The position numbers were made by a program, and so were the translations under genes. This document shows positions 34,461 through 47,506 of a DNA stretch of 64,000 bases, piece after piece (within the stretch, counting starts at the first letter, position 1; every line of letters starts with the position of its first letter). The notes under the pieces are model-generated. The model saw only the letters and a program-made list of their open reading frames with translations, ran no database searches and had not been told where the DNA came from. The stretch spans positions 101,336,083 to 101,400,082 of the forward strand of contig NC_083560.1 of the NCBI RefSeq assembly GCF_019925205.1, given 5' to 3'. The stretch is from Metopolophium dirhodum (Eukaryota; Arthropoda; Insecta; Hemiptera; Aphididae).

Positions 34461-36640
34461 ACCTTCCTAAATAATGTATCAAACCGTTGTGGAGTGGTAG
34501 GTAAGCCGGTAACTGGACGGATACCTACGGTATGTCGATTATGTCGATATTGATCCATAATAATTAGGTAATAATATTAATACATACGTATTCAGGTATT
34601 GTTTTAATACAATTTTGGACTTTAAGACTATTATATTATTAATAATTGTAAATTGTAATAATCGTTAAAAAAATTGTATGTTCGAAAGTAAATATGTTTA
34701 TTTTTTTCTAGAATTTTAGGATGTTGTGTTGTATTTATTTATATTTTTGATTAAAAAACTCTCTTAAATTAAAATAATACTCTCGTTATTTTACTAGAAT
34801 ATTACTCATATAATTGAAAATCAAATTTACTTTTTAACTCTAATTAACTATTATGCAGAAGTATAATTAAAATATAAATCCAAATAATTTGAGAGGATTA
34901 GATGATGATTAGTTTCTGTTAAATACAATACAAATCTAAATTGATCACGTTTTAATAAAACATGGTATTTAGCATAATATTAAGATAAGACTATGATACT
35001 ATATATTTTGTCATAAGAATAAAACCTTCCAAGCTGCTTGTATGGTTTTTATTCACAAAGTATTAATTTTTTTAAGGAAAAAATAAATAATAGATCAACC
35101 CTTTTCTGATTGAAATTAATTAATTTGTTTTTGTGTTCTAGATGGAATTTCATTATCTGAAAATATTCAGTTGTCCACGAGTTATGCATATTCCTGTGAA
35201 GTTGTTATTGTCCGCTGAAATACCCTAAACGGTCAACTATATTTTATCACCTCCTGACATGTACTATCGAGTGCGTGGGCGTAACCATCTACACTAATAC
35301 ACAAACACACAGTACACACTCACGAGATCGTGCGACTACGTAACGATATGTCAATTAGGTTGCCAATAATTTGCTCCTTAATAAATAGCCAGCACCGGGT
35401 GCCTTAATTAAAAATTACTAATAAAGAAAATCACAATAATGGTACTAAATTTACCAATTTAATTAACTCCAATTGCATATTGTAGTCTTGATGGAGGAAT
35501 GTAACATATTTACAATGTGTAGGTACTATAAATTTAATTTTATCTGTGTATAACATAAATAATGTCTAATATAAATTAAATGTCATCTGTGTAAAATAAA
35601 AATAAAATATAAATTATAATACCATATTGTTTACTACAACAAATAATATATTTAAACATTTAAATTAAATAAAAGTTATAAACAATTTGTTCAGATGCAA
35701 CTGCCAATTATAACGAACATCAAGTACAATAATATTCCGAAAAAACATAATATGTTATAAACATAACACAACTGCCTTGACACATGTGACGTTTCGCATT
35801 AAAAATAAATTCAAAATTCAAAACAACCTAATTAAATTGTGTTCATTTATATTAAAAATTAATCAACAAGAATGATATATTATAATTAAACTTACAGCTT
35901 ATTGTTTAAATATAATATTTGATTTTTATATTTCTTTGTACTTGTGAAAATGTTTTCTGAATATTAGTACATTATTAAAATATCTAAAACATTAATGTTT
36001 AAGTGGAAATGTTAAAAAGCTATATTTTGCTTATAATGTTATGAAACAACATTATAGAAACATAATTTTTTTACCATGATAATTTTATCATAATTTTAAT
36101 GAATCTTTAAAAAATGTTATTATAATATTCTTTATAATATTATTACTAAAATTTTAACATTGTTTGAATATTGAAGAAACATAATTTAGTTGTCAGGTCA
36201 ATTTACATAAGAAATTTTTAAGACAAAGTACTTTTTTTTTTTTCTGCGTAGTGACTTTTTTTGAAATTAATAATATTAATTATATCTGAGAATAGGTGAC
36301 ACTAATAATAATAAAAAGAGAGTTTTCTTAAAGGTAATTAAGTGGTTTTATTTTACATGGCATAAAAACAACAAATAATATAATAGGTTTTTTTTTTTGG
36401 TGGGGGGGGGGGATAATAATAATATAAAATATCAGTCATGGGAATATGATAATTGGGGGCAACATGGCAAATACATTTGTATATAATACAATTTGGGGAT
36501 TATGAGGATAAATCTGGATATATTTTAACATGACAGCTAATATTATGGTATTTTTGCGTTTAGGCTCCAATGGATACTCGTGCATTGCGCAAAATATGAT
36601 TCATTTGTATAGTTTTCTGTAAGAAAAAATATTTTAATAT
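34461..36640. other. AT-rich intergenic stretch
   Basis: No gene seen. It includes a T12 run at 36233-36243 and a T/G tract with an uninterrupted G run at about 36402-36412. A 75-bp segment (35802-35880) recurs at 37024-37101. Confidence 0.4.
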
Positions 36641-36644
36641 TTGT

Positions 36645-37030
36645 TTGAATACAACGGACCGCGTTGCAAAAAATGGGAAGGTATACGGGAGAGTATACTT
36701 GACAACAGGTGAATTGATTTGTATCCAATGGATTGTCGTTTGTCGCTGCTACGCCCGCCAGGGCACTTATTGTTGTTGTTCAGGTAATTATGGTTGTACT
36801 ATACGATGGCATCAAAATATATTGGATACGATGAAAAAACGGTCGAAAACGAGGTGCCGGTGTGGTATGCTTCCTCGGGTTGAGACTTGATGGAGCTGGT
36901 CAGCGGTCTCGGACAAAATGCATTGAGTATCCGAGTCATGTTTGGCAATCCAGACCGTGGGCTGGTTGAAGAATTTTCGTCGGCCGGGAGGACTTTGTAC
37001 AATAACAGGGAAACAGCCATTTTGCCTTAA
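36645..37030. other. GC-richer island with ORFs on both strands
   Basis: Plus frame 36645-36890 and two overlapping minus frames (37020-36799 and 37078-36812) are all open. The minus frame starting past an AG at about 37027 reads NGCFPVIVQSPPGRRKFF and later CILSETADQLHQV, quite protein-like. Base composition is clearly richer in G+C than its surroundings. This could be an isolated exon (minus strand) or a piece of an unrecognised mobile element. No splice partner was found. Confidence 0.3.
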
Positions 37031-37272
37031 AAATAAAAATTCAAAACAACCTAATAAATTGTGAAAATTTATATTCAAAATTAATAAACAAAAATGATAT
37101 ATATTTCATTTTAATTTATTTTGTTTTTCAAATGATTATGATTCGGCCAACATAATATTTGTGTAAAAATAGTATCTATTCTATTGTTTTAAAACGTCCC
37201 GAACTCAGTATTTTTCAACCGTTTAAATATAGAAAGATCCAGTCCAGTCTTGGTCATAAATCATAATTAAAA

Positions 37273-37809
37273 TAGGGTGACCATACGTCCTGTTTTATAC
37301 AGGATTATCCTTTATTTCGGCTTTGTGTATTGTTGTCCTGACAAACTAATCTCAGGACGCCTTTTGTCCCGTAATTTCAAGTCTGTCCTATATTAATCCC
37401 GTTTTCTGCCTTACTGTTAATTTATAATTTTTGAAATTTTTGAAATGACATTATTGAATAGAATAATATAAAAATCTATACTTTTCAATTGTATTTTTGT
37501 TTTTACCATTAGTAATTGGATCACATTGTTGTCGACGACGTAAACCGTACGTATAATAGTATATTTACCGATCGGCGCGACCAGCTCATTATCAAATGTG
37601 AGCATATTTCTAAATAAATAAATATTAACAATAGCTCAATATTATACCTCTATATGCCGTGCACAAGCGTTATCTTATCGGACAACAAAAAAATAAAATA
37701 AATACTTATTAATTTAAAAATATTAATTATTAAATTATTAAAATATATAAATATGATAGTATTGTTGTCCTGTATTTGATTTTTTTAAATATAGTCAGCG
37801 GTCACCCTA
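37273..37809. mobile_element. hAT MITE (TAGGGTGACC ends)
   Basis: TAGGGTGACC...GGTCACCCTA with perfect 8-bp duplication AATTAAAA (37265-37272, 37810-37817). Repeated GTCCTGT/ACAGGA motifs lie near the ends. The terminal sequence resembles Tip100/Zaphod-group hATs. No transposase. Confidence 0.85.
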
Positions 37810-37968
37810 AATTAAAATGCACTGGTCCGGTCCGGTTCATAAAAATACGGACCAAACAGAGTGAAAATATAATGATAAATAGAAAAATCGTTTTAAAATG
37901 TTTCCGAATTGGTACGGTAATATAATTTACATGCAATTATACAATATAAACAATCCATTTCGGAGTTA

Positions 37969-38394
37969 AGAGGATGTCAACGCACTGTTTGTTTTCTCTA
38001 TCTGACCCACGCGCAACATAGACAAAACGTCTTTGCGCAGAACCGTTTTTTCTATGTTTTTGTAAAATCACCCATTACAAAAAAGATAGAGAATAATATT
38101 TTAGAGGGAATGACATATCGGTTTTATATTTTATTGTTATTTGACTTTGTATTCGACTTTCAAAATAAACAAAAAATGTTGTAAATTTAAATTATGTTTA
38201 AATTGTTTTGAAACAATATTTAGAAAAATCGATATTTCATTCCCTCAAAAATATTATTCTTTATCTCTTTTGTGATGAGTGATTTTACTCTAAGATTACT
38301 AAAAAACATAGAAAAAACGATTCTGCGCACATGCATTTTGTCTATGTTGCGCGTGGGCTAGAGAGAGAAAACAAATAGTGCGCTGACATCCTCT
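37969..38394. mobile_element. Foldback MITE with ~170-bp arms (AGAGGATGTCA)
   Basis: AGAGGATGTCARCGCACTRT, TTGTTTTCTCT, CACGCGCAACATAGACAAAA and TTTTTTCTATGTTTT occur in the left arm and inverted in the right. The arms meet near 38180. Short flanks TTA / AAA fit a decayed 3-bp duplication, so PIF/Harbinger is possible but unproven. Confidence 0.8.
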
Positions 38395-39400
38395 AAAGCT
38401 ACCGGTGGCGTAATTACAAATGTTTTATGGGTGGGTATATAAATTTCCCATACGAAATTGACAAATTCTCCCACGTAATAAATTACGCTGATAGCTATCA
38501 TCGAATACAATGGAGTATACGCATTGTGATTATAGGCTATAGGTATATATACTAATATTATAATAATATGAGTTATAATTTCATATTTTGGAAATATACA
38601 ATATATAGTTAGGTACTATGTATAATAATTAGTTAAATTGTTATAACTTATAATGCTTGAACTGCACTAATTCTTTTATTGCACTCGCACACTCATAGTT
38701 GCATATATTTCAATATAATATTATCATTTCCGTCGCTATCGTGTGACTATATATGTTACGTACATAACTTAGGTGTCATTGACCCGTGTTTGTGACAAAT
38801 CATATTATTATGAAATATGACACTTATTCAGTGTCAATTTTTTGTGGTTGGATTTCTCTCATAATTGTTATTTATTATTATACATATTATTATTTTATTA
38901 AAAGTGTATAAAAAAACAACACAATAATGTGGCTGAAGTACATATATTCAGCTGACCGAGTGGCGTAAGATATCATTATTATATATAGGTAATATAGGTG
39001 CTGATTTGAAGTGTAATTCCTTTATATATAATATTATTCGTATGTGTAGTACAGTTAACGACTCAGTTAATTAAGACCATAAAACTTCCAAGACGACTTT
39101 CTTGTAATAAATGGGAGTGGATATCAAAACTTAATAATATGAGACGATTGACCATAATAAATGCGAAAAAGCATATGGATTTGTCAAAATAATTGCTTCA
39201 AACCCATGGCTATAGAACATACACACAGAAAAATAAATAAGGGGTTATATTTTTGTGCTTATTGAAAACTCGTAATTATATATTATCTAAAACAATAGGA
39301 TAATGTTACAAACAAATCCATATAGTCTAATCTAATTAATCATATTTTGTTTGCATATTCGTCTGGAAAAAAAAATAAGAAATCGTATCGGTATCACGAC
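38395..39400. other. AT-rich intergenic stretch
   Basis: Nothing supportable seen. Confidence 0.4.
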
Positions 39401-39410
39401 TAAACGACTA

Positions 39411-39564
39411 CAGCCCACATTGAACTCCGTTGTAAAGTTGTTCAATATTTTAATCTTAAACTTTTAAAATAGGTCTAAAAAAGACAATTTTAAGATTTTT
39501 TTTTAAAAACAATTTTACATTATTATTTAAAATAAATAAAAAATCCGGAGTTCAATGCGGGCTG
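39411..39564. mobile_element. 154-bp Tc1/mariner-type MITE (CAGCCC ends)
   Basis: CAGCCCACATTGAACTCCG and its inverse CGGAGTTCAATGCGGGCTG are bounded by TA on both sides. Sister copy at 52118-52266. Confidence 0.75.
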
Positions 39565-39583
39565 TAGAATATAATATTATAAT

Positions 39584-39710
39584 ACATACCGTACCCCCTC
39601 CTAAATTGGTATTTGACAGTAGATTAGTGAAAAGTATTACAATTGAGGTGGCAAATAAAACATAAAATATAATTTTCAAATTGTATAATGAATAATTGCC
39701 GAAAATTCAG
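39584..39710. repeat. Repeat shared with 52371-52492
   Basis: AAGTATTACAATTGAGGTGGC and flanks match 52371-52492 (AAGTATTATAATTGAGGTGGC) and end GCCGAAAATT / GCGGAAAATT. Both copies lie just right of a CAGCCC MITE, so the MITE probably inserted into an older shared repeat. Confidence 0.6.
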
Positions 39711-41020
39711 TAAAGTTGCACCGGGTCCAAATTCAATTGAAATAGAGATCATCGCTGCTTTTTCAAAATCAGTTGTATCTAATATAAACAATCATTAAAC
39801 AATATACAAGTGACAATAAAGATAAACGTGATGTTATCGGAATCGTCCAATGTTACACTATTAGTACATTAATACCAATGTTACGCTATATTAGTAAAAA
39901 TAACAACAAAAAAAAATTGAATGATTAATAGGTACCTATATGCTTCGAAATGTAGTTGCCACAAATTTACAAGTGTCTACTCGTATAATGTATTGTGTAA
40001 TTTATCATATCTCATAGCTCGTAATAATAATAATAATTAGGTAATAATTAATATCTTTATAAATTATTTGGCGTACAAATTAACACATTATAATATACTA
40101 ACAAGATAATATGTCGTTGCACTGCACACTACAAAAATATTAAAAAATATTAACAACTAAGCAAAGAACCGTGACGCTCATGCATATCACATTTCCATAG
40201 ACATGTTTACTTATATGTCTATGATTAGTACTATTATTACCTATTATTAACATTATTAATTTTATATTCCTATCATGAACTAAGAATAAATATATACTTC
40301 TTAGTTCATGATTCCCAATTTTTTGTTATACATTATCATAATGATTGTAATGTTGTCATATATTGTAACAGGGCCTTGCCCGTTTAATACTTAATAAATA
40401 AATATATATATATATATATTATAATATGATATATAAATATAAATAATATCATAAATCAATTATTTTGGGTGTCGTGAGAGAGGAGGTATTTCGTCAGATA
40501 ATAACTGCGGTCTACGTCTATACGTTGGTCTTATAAATAAATCTATATTAAATATCATACCAACGCCAAAAAATTAAAACCTAAGTTTGTATGTATCTTG
40601 ACAACTACGCCAATTGTTGTGGGGCTTTTTATAATTTTATCCTACTTTACTTCAATAGCTGATATTATATGATTTATACCGGACCACCGAACGATTTTTT
40701 TCGATCGTAACGACCTCGTTTATATTAAGATATTTATATTACCTATAACTTTTGGTGAGAAGCTAATAAAAATAAAATTATTATACGTTAAGGCGCCTCT
40801 TCGTGGCTTATTAAAACAATATTGAGACAATTTATAATCTTGTCTTCATCGCCTGTATCTTTGTGTTAGTCATAATTGATTATTAGTGTGAGTGCGGTTC
40901 TATATGTGTAAAACATAAAATTATTATTTCGAAGAAATTCGAACTCGTATCAATAACAATAGATTTCATATTTATCGTTAGCGGGCGAACGGCCACGACC
41001 ATGTTCCATAGCACACGTAC
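39711..41020. other. AT-rich intergenic stretch
   Basis: Contains two clean hairpins (40196-40222 and 40272-40312) and a (TA)n tract at about 40403-40420. No gene seen. Confidence 0.4.
40272..40312. repeat. Perfect 15-bp hairpin with 11-nt loop
   Basis: ATCATGAACTAAGAA and TTCTTAGTTCATGAT; a smaller 9-bp hairpin (CATAGACAT/ATGTCTATG) lies 50 bp upstream. Possibly a miniature foldback; transcription unknown. Confidence 0.65.
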
Positions 41021-41455
41021 GCGTGCGCGTGCACAAGTCAACGAAAGCACTCTCGAAAAATATTTTTGTTCACTGACGACAGTGAATAATGTTAATAAGC
41101 TGGCAAAAAATTTACATACTTCTAGTGATCCAATTTCAATTGTGAAAAAATATTTGAATTCGTCAGCCTCTTTTCTGTGATTTGTAGGAAACAGATTTTG
41201 GACGTTTTGGATAGTTTACGTATTACGGTTCCAAATTACTTTACTTAATTTCTCAAAATTAACTTGCACTTTAATGTCTTTAAAGTGCTAATAAGACAAA
41301 AAAATTAAAAAGTTTTTCCTACAAAACATAGAAAAGAGGCTAACGAGTTGAAATCAGTATTAAAAATTAAAATTGAACTACTAGAAGTATCAGTATGTTT
41401 ATTTTTCACCAGCTTAGAGGTCTAAATGCATGAAAAATTCAATCGTTTAGAGCCG
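41021..41455. mobile_element. Foldback element, tandem copy 1
   Basis: ATAAGCTGGCAAAAAAT...CACCAGCTTA with inner pairs CTTCTAGTGATC/CTAGAAGT and GCCTCTTTTCT/AGAAAAGAGGC form a long stem. Flanks and interior repeat as the next element, 640 bp on. Confidence 0.7.
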
Positions 41456-41649
41456 CGTCGACTCTTATAGTGGCTATATAGTATAAGGGGCAAACTTTAG
41501 ACAGCTATATCATCTCGTCCCCCGTGGCCAATGTGTCAGTCGTATTAACTCGTAAATTATTATTAATGATTCTTTTTGTGAGTGTGGATTCCTTACCCAT
41601 ACTGCAGTTGTGGGTGGACGAAGCGACTACATTATAATATTATAGAACA

Positions 41650-42125
41650 CGACACACGTACACACATCTAAAGCGGCACATGTCATCGAAAATATTTTTG
41701 TACTTACGTGAGTACGTGGCAATGAATTATGCTAATAAGCTGGCAAAAAATCAACAGTTTTAGTCTAATTTTAATTTTGAAAAAAAAATTGAATTCATTA
41801 ACTTCTGTTCTAATTTTTATGTTTGGTATAGGTAAAGGAGATAGATTTACGATATTTTTGAAAGTTTATGTACTGCAGTTCCAAAAGAAATTACCTACAT
41901 AACTTATAAAAATGAATATCTATATGTAGGTACTAGGTATAGGTACTTTAAAGGGCCAATGAGATAAAACATTTAAAAGTTTCCCTACAAAGAAAAGAGG
42001 CAAACATAATATTCAAATAATTAGTATTCAAAATTAAAATTGGAATACTAGAATACCTAGTATGTTTATTTTTTTGTCAGCTCATATAGGTCTAAATGCA
42101 TGAAAAATCCAATAGCTTAGAGCCG
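41650..42125. mobile_element. Foldback element, tandem copy 2
   Basis: Same order of motifs as 41021-41455, including the outer flank TCTAAATGCATGAAAAATYC and TTAGAGCCGC, with indels. The shared flanks mean a segment holding the foldback was duplicated in tandem, not two independent insertions. Confidence 0.65.
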
Positions 42126-42419
42126 CCATCCCCCTTAAAAATATTTAAGATATATCATATAATATGTAGTCATTATTTTTTTTATAAGGATTTAATGTTC
42201 AAATCTCATATAGACAAAACTCATCAAAATCTCAAAATTATGCAAACTTTTTTAGTTCAAGAATAACAAGATTTTTAATTTAACTATACATGTATAATAT
42301 ATACTATAATACTTGTACTAAATTATATGGTTGACAGGGTTGTTATGTTTAAAACATAAATTAAAAATATTTGTTTTAAACGTTTTGTTAATCATTTAAA
42401 TCAGTGTACAATTCAAGGA

Positions 42420-43425
42420 CATTTTCTATAAATATCAATAAAATGTTATTTGTTGGGTTAAAAAGCTTGACATTTTAATACAAGGCTCCTACTTTATAGT
42501 TACAATGACGTTTAGAAAATATTAAAAATCCTTAGTCACAGTTTTTATTTATAAGCATTTAAAGTTCAAATATTGACAAAATACGAAAAAATCACGAAAA
42601 TTAGTTGAGAACTCGTAAAAATTTTTATTTTTAAATCTAAGATTTGAAAATGTAATACAAGATTATCCATAAGTTTGTCTACCTTTATCAAAAAAAAAAT
42701 GTCTACACGAAAATTAAATTAAATTTTTATGAGCGTTTGAAATTCATATTTTTACAACATTTGATATTCACTCGATTTCTCGTGTAACGATTTTCTTATT
42801 TTGTTGTAATTAAAAAATAAATTACTGTAGATACTTGAAAATTTCACTGAATGTTTATATTAGCATTTTCTATACACGATAAAATTTTGAAAATAATTTG
42901 ACTCTTTTTGAGCTGTTTACGGACATTGTCAGTTTTCAATTTTTTTAGTTTTTTTTCTATAAATATCAATACAATTTTATTAGTTTGGTAAAAAAGCGTG
43001 ACAATTTAATGCAAGGCTCCTGATATAATGTTACAATAGCAGTTGAAAAATATTAAAAATACATAAGCACAATTTTTTTTTATAAGCATTTAAAGTTCAA
43101 ATTTTGACAAAATTTATCAAACTTAAAATTTAATAATTATTTTGTGGTTAAAAATTTATAAAATTTTCAATTTTTGTAGCTAAGGATTGAAAATTTAAAA
43201 CAAGGTTCCACGTAAATAAGTAAATATATAAATTACTTTATTCACAATAATACCATCAAATGTACTTGTTAATATCATAGGCTGCCTGACCGTTTTCGCT
43301 CAGAATCGTTTTTCTTATACAATGATATTATATCATTGAATTCAAATTTAATACCATACATTACAGTGACCCACTTGTAACCTACTGTACAGCAGAGCGA
43401 CTTCCATTTACCCACCTTTTTTTTT
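42420..43425 (-). repeat. Dispersed repeat family A, reversed copy
   Basis: Ends AGCAGAGCGACTTCCATTTACC; matches the reverse complement of 31807-32800, including CAATGATATTATATCATTG. Confidence 0.65.
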
Positions 43426-44095
43426 TGTTTATTTTGAAAAATGAAAAAATACACTAACTCTGATGGTTGACAATTTGACATTACTATATGACCTATGTTT
43501 ATAGTTACAAATATTTTAAAATTGATTATAGTTAGTTACTCTTCAATATTTTTATACCAACCATTTTATATGGTTAAATTGTTTTGAGTGTTATGTATAC
43601 AATTATAACAGTCGCTACGTGCGATTATCAAAAAATGTTAAGATAATTCTTAATAATTTCGTAAGTTAATAGGGATATACCATGATAGAAGTTATTCATA
43701 TAAAATAGATTACACTATAACCAAAAACACGCAGTGCTTAAAACATAATATAGGAAAGTGGACTGTAGATTAGATATAATTATACACAAATTTCGATGAG
43801 TAACCTCGGGACCAGCGACGAGAAAAAGGTCTGCCTTGAACCCTTAACCCAACCCGGCAGGAAGTCACAACAAAACCTAATATAAAGTATAATCAGATAT
43901 AATTTTAAAAGCGTATAAAAGTTATAAAAATGACTTGGAAGTTAGCATTGACTTTTTAAAAGGAATATAGAGCATAATAAATTGTACATGATTTTAAAAT
44001 TCCAATATTTTTCAGTAGGTCAATTATCTATAATATATCTATATCATAAATTCGTAATTATAATTCTAGAGTCCAATCTTAAACATGGTAGGTAT
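43426..44095. other. AT-rich intergenic stretch
   Basis: Nothing supportable seen beyond an isolated GC-richer scrap at about 43805-43870. Confidence 0.4.
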
Positions 44096-44515
44096 TGTTA
44101 GGAACCACTGCTAATCATGTAATACTATAGTAATGTAATGCTATAATATGTATAATGTATAGTACACCTATATGGCTATATATTAAGCGTTATTTATTAT
44201 AATATATAATTATGCATTTATGCGCAATAACTCCATGAACTAATCGCCCAGCGAGGACGGGAATGTGCTGACACAACCCTTCTGGTATATACACAGACAG
44301 AACCCGTCACCGGGTCACCGACCCGTATCCCCCGCTAGACGAGCAGAGCAGTACTGTGTTGACTATCATCAATAAATTAGACAGAACATCATATAAAACC
44401 GAACGTCGAAGTTAACAGACGTTAACTTTCCGAAATCTTTCTTTAATAAAATTATCTTTTCCTTAAGTGGTGTAATCTTTTCACATAAAAGGACCGTTCT
44501 AAAACGTTATCAACA
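44096..44515 (+). mobile_element. Probable 420-bp LTR
   Basis: TGTTAGGAACC...TTATCAACA (TG...CA). It holds a TATA-like TATATACAC near 44287 and AATAAA near 44450. The following TTGAGTGCTGAAATTAAGAAG resembles a decayed primer-binding site, so it may be a 5' LTR whose internal region is gone. No 5-bp duplication is visible, consistent with truncation. The family is not assignable. Confidence 0.5.
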
Positions 44516-45100
44516 TTTGAGTGCTGAAATTAAGAAGGTACGAGCTCAACAGTATTAATCCAGGTATTAACAATCATGAGATAGAATAATTCTATCTATC
44601 TATTCTATTCTATCTAATAATTCTAATAATTATTATTTTGTGTTAAATTTATTTAAGTTAATATTAATAAAATAATGTATTGATGTTTAGGTACAATCTT
44701 TATATAATTGTTTTGGTAAAAAATATATGCTTTTTGGCGATTAAATAGATACAAAATTAAAATAAATATAATAATATAAGATATTAATCGATCAGAAATA
44801 TTGTGCAGATAGGAACTCGCAAGCAGATTGCCTGGATGGCTTAAAAGTAACAACCAAAAATGTTCAAGTACTTTTAAGTCCGATTTTTTGTACCTATAGG
44901 TATGCAACGTAAATATCATAAAATATAATATTGTCCCCCCGATCCACCGCTTATCCAGCCCACTACTGATCATACTACGGCAACATTCACTCTCAATCAC
45001 GATATCATATTATTAAAATTAAAGCACGTTATTACTAATTTCTAGTCGCGTAACAATGATTTATACAAATAATAAGGTATCAACAAAAAATTTGTGATAT
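44516..45100. other. AT-rich stretch after the LTR
   Basis: A minus frame 45000-44653 has no recognisable domain; no gag or pol motifs seen. Confidence 0.35.
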
Positions 45101-45102
45101 TC

Positions 45103-45522
45103 CAATAAAAAGACTCCGCCAAACTCCGTGTAAAAAAAAACGCTAAGTAGGTATACAAAATCGGCTTTAAAAGTTGTCATATTTATAGTTAAGTCTTTAA
45201 ACTCTAGATATAATTTATGTTAAAATAATCTGCTGAATAATATTGAACTTAGCTTGGTGACGTAAGTTAAAAATTTCAAAATACTATTGCATAATGAGTA
45301 CATAATATACTCGCTATAGGTAGGTATACTATCATTGAAAAATGTACAGTGTATATTACTATAACCAAGTCTTTTAAAGTCACCAAGCTAAATTAAATTA
45401 TTTAGCAGACTATTTTAACATAAATGATATCTACAGTTCAAAGACTTAGCTATAAAATTATAATACAAATTTTAAAGCCATTTTTTTTTCTCACATGGAG
45501 TTTAGCGGAGTGTTTTTGTTGC
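45103..45522. mobile_element. Foldback element with ~200-bp arms (ACTCCGC)
   Basis: AAAAAGACTCCGCCAAACTCC pairs with GGAGTTTAGCGGAGTGTTTTT. Inner pairing includes AACTTAGCTTGGTGAC / GTCACCAAGCTAA and CTGCTGAATAATA / TATTTAGCAG. Relative at 5562-5818 in intron 3 of the secreted-protein gene. Confidence 0.75.
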
Positions 45523-47506
45523 AGGGATATACAAGATATATTGAATTTTAAATCACACCATCGTGTTAAGCACATAAATATACTTAGGATTATGAAAAAC
45601 AAAATTCTGAAATAATATCGTAAGTTATTAAAATTATTATGTAAATCAAACTACTTTTACACGTAAAACATGGGCGGTTGCTCACTTGTCCGCTCTATGA
45701 CTTATCTGGATAAATAATAATTTTTTTGACTTCGGATTTTTACAAAAATATTTTTATTATTTCTACCACAATAATACATCAGTAAACTTAAAATTAAAAA
45801 AAAAATGTTGTGTTGTAACTTTAAAAGAGGGCGGAATTTTCAAAATACTGATAATATAATATTGTTAGGGGCGGCAAAATTTGGTTTTGCCTAGTTCACT
45901 ATTTTCGCCTGAGCTGGCCATATGTATGTTTGTCCACTCTATTTCTCGAGAACGAGCTAAACGTACAGAAATAAACAAAATATAATAATCTGAATCAGGA
46001 TAAGCTCTAATTTATTGTGCATGACGAAGAGCTTTTTCAAAAATTTGGTTGGTCGCCGCCGCAGCTCATTACGCACGACGTGTATCATACACGGAGGCGG
46101 CGGCGCGGGGTTCGTATAACATCGTCTGAATGACAGTCTAGTATTTGACTCATATTGACTGTAGACTGTTTAATGTTCATTTAGTAGTCCAAAACTCCAA
46201 AGTAAACAGTCACTTTATCTAAAAATTAGATATACAAATAAATTGGTAATTTTGAATATTTCCAAAAACAATTTAATACAAAATATATACAATTTCTAAT
46301 TTAAAATTGTCAGTTTATATAAAAAAAAAATGTAATGTTCTAGATACTACTCTATAGTAGATACCTACTTGTAACGCAAAATTCTTATATATAAAAAAAA
46401 ATGTTAAATTATTGATTAGAACAAAAGTTATTTCATTTGTCACGTTTTGCTGTTACATTCTATATAATAAATTATGTTATACCTAACTTATAAAGTATGA
46501 TGTGATTTAAACATTATTTTTACAATAAGTTGTAATATATTATAATTAAATTTAAATTTAAAATTAATTTAATTAATTCAACAAAAAAAAAAAATGATTA
46601 CTTTCAATACCACACTTGGGAAATATACGAGTATTTATATTATATTGATACAATTATAACTGTTAGGTACCTAGTAAGATACCATTCCCTCCTATGTAGA
46701 ATCTAAGACCTACGTTACCTACTTAGATATACCAAATTATAACACGTTTAATATAATTGGTTATGAGTTTATGACTTCAGACTAATTAATATTATATACT
46801 TTATATACCTATATAATATTATAATTTATAATATTATAAAGTGTCCATTTTTCTACTTTTAATGTTCAACCATATAAAGTAATGCTATAATAGAACCATA
46901 GTGCAATAGGAACCTAGTTGTAAAAGGTACCTATATAAAGGTACTATGTAAATGTCATAATGTAGTTGACTCATGAGTGATTTGCTTAGAAATAAGATAT
47001 AGGCCACTTAAATCATGTTTTAAGTAATTTTATTTTACAATTTAAAAATAAAAATCTTATCGTTAAATAGGTATTAAAAATGTGAAAACCACGATAGAAA
47101 CAAAATTTAAAAATATGTAATTGTTCCTGTCATTCTGTCTCTGGCATAAAATTGAAATTAAATAAACTGCACCTTTTCGCATCAAATTAAATCACAACAA
47201 AAAATATATTTAGAAATGTAAGAATATTCATTGAAAAACCAATTTTAATAAAAATTACACAATGTATTATAAAAATTATAAAAAATATCCTATTATAAAA
47301 AAATGTCATAAATATGAAGTTAAGAACAAAAATAAATAAACTTTTAACAAAACATACACAATTAAATATTATACCGGGTAATTCTTTTATCATTTAACAC
47401 TCATTATTTTAAAAATTATAAATGTTTTTGAAAAAAGAATAATTTTTAACTATGACAACATACAGTTTTATTTTCATATTCCAAAGCAGAAGTATTTGAA
47501 TAAACA
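45523..47506. other. AT-rich intergenic stretch
   Basis: No gene. It includes transposon scrap GGGGCGGCAAAATTTGG (about 45869) and a GC-rich inverted repeat (CGCCGCCGC / GGCGGCGGCG, about 46049-46098). Confidence 0.4.

Noticed and set aside
46040..46100. GC-rich block CGCCGCCGC...GGCGGCGGCG as a CpG promoter
   Set aside because: Only about 60 bp, an inverted repeat with no adjacent exon; more likely repeat debris.
47187..47393. Hydrophobic 68-codon minus ORF resembling a membrane protein
   Set aside because: Phe/Ile/Val richness is what AT-rich DNA gives in that frame; no start context, splice sites or homologous pattern.
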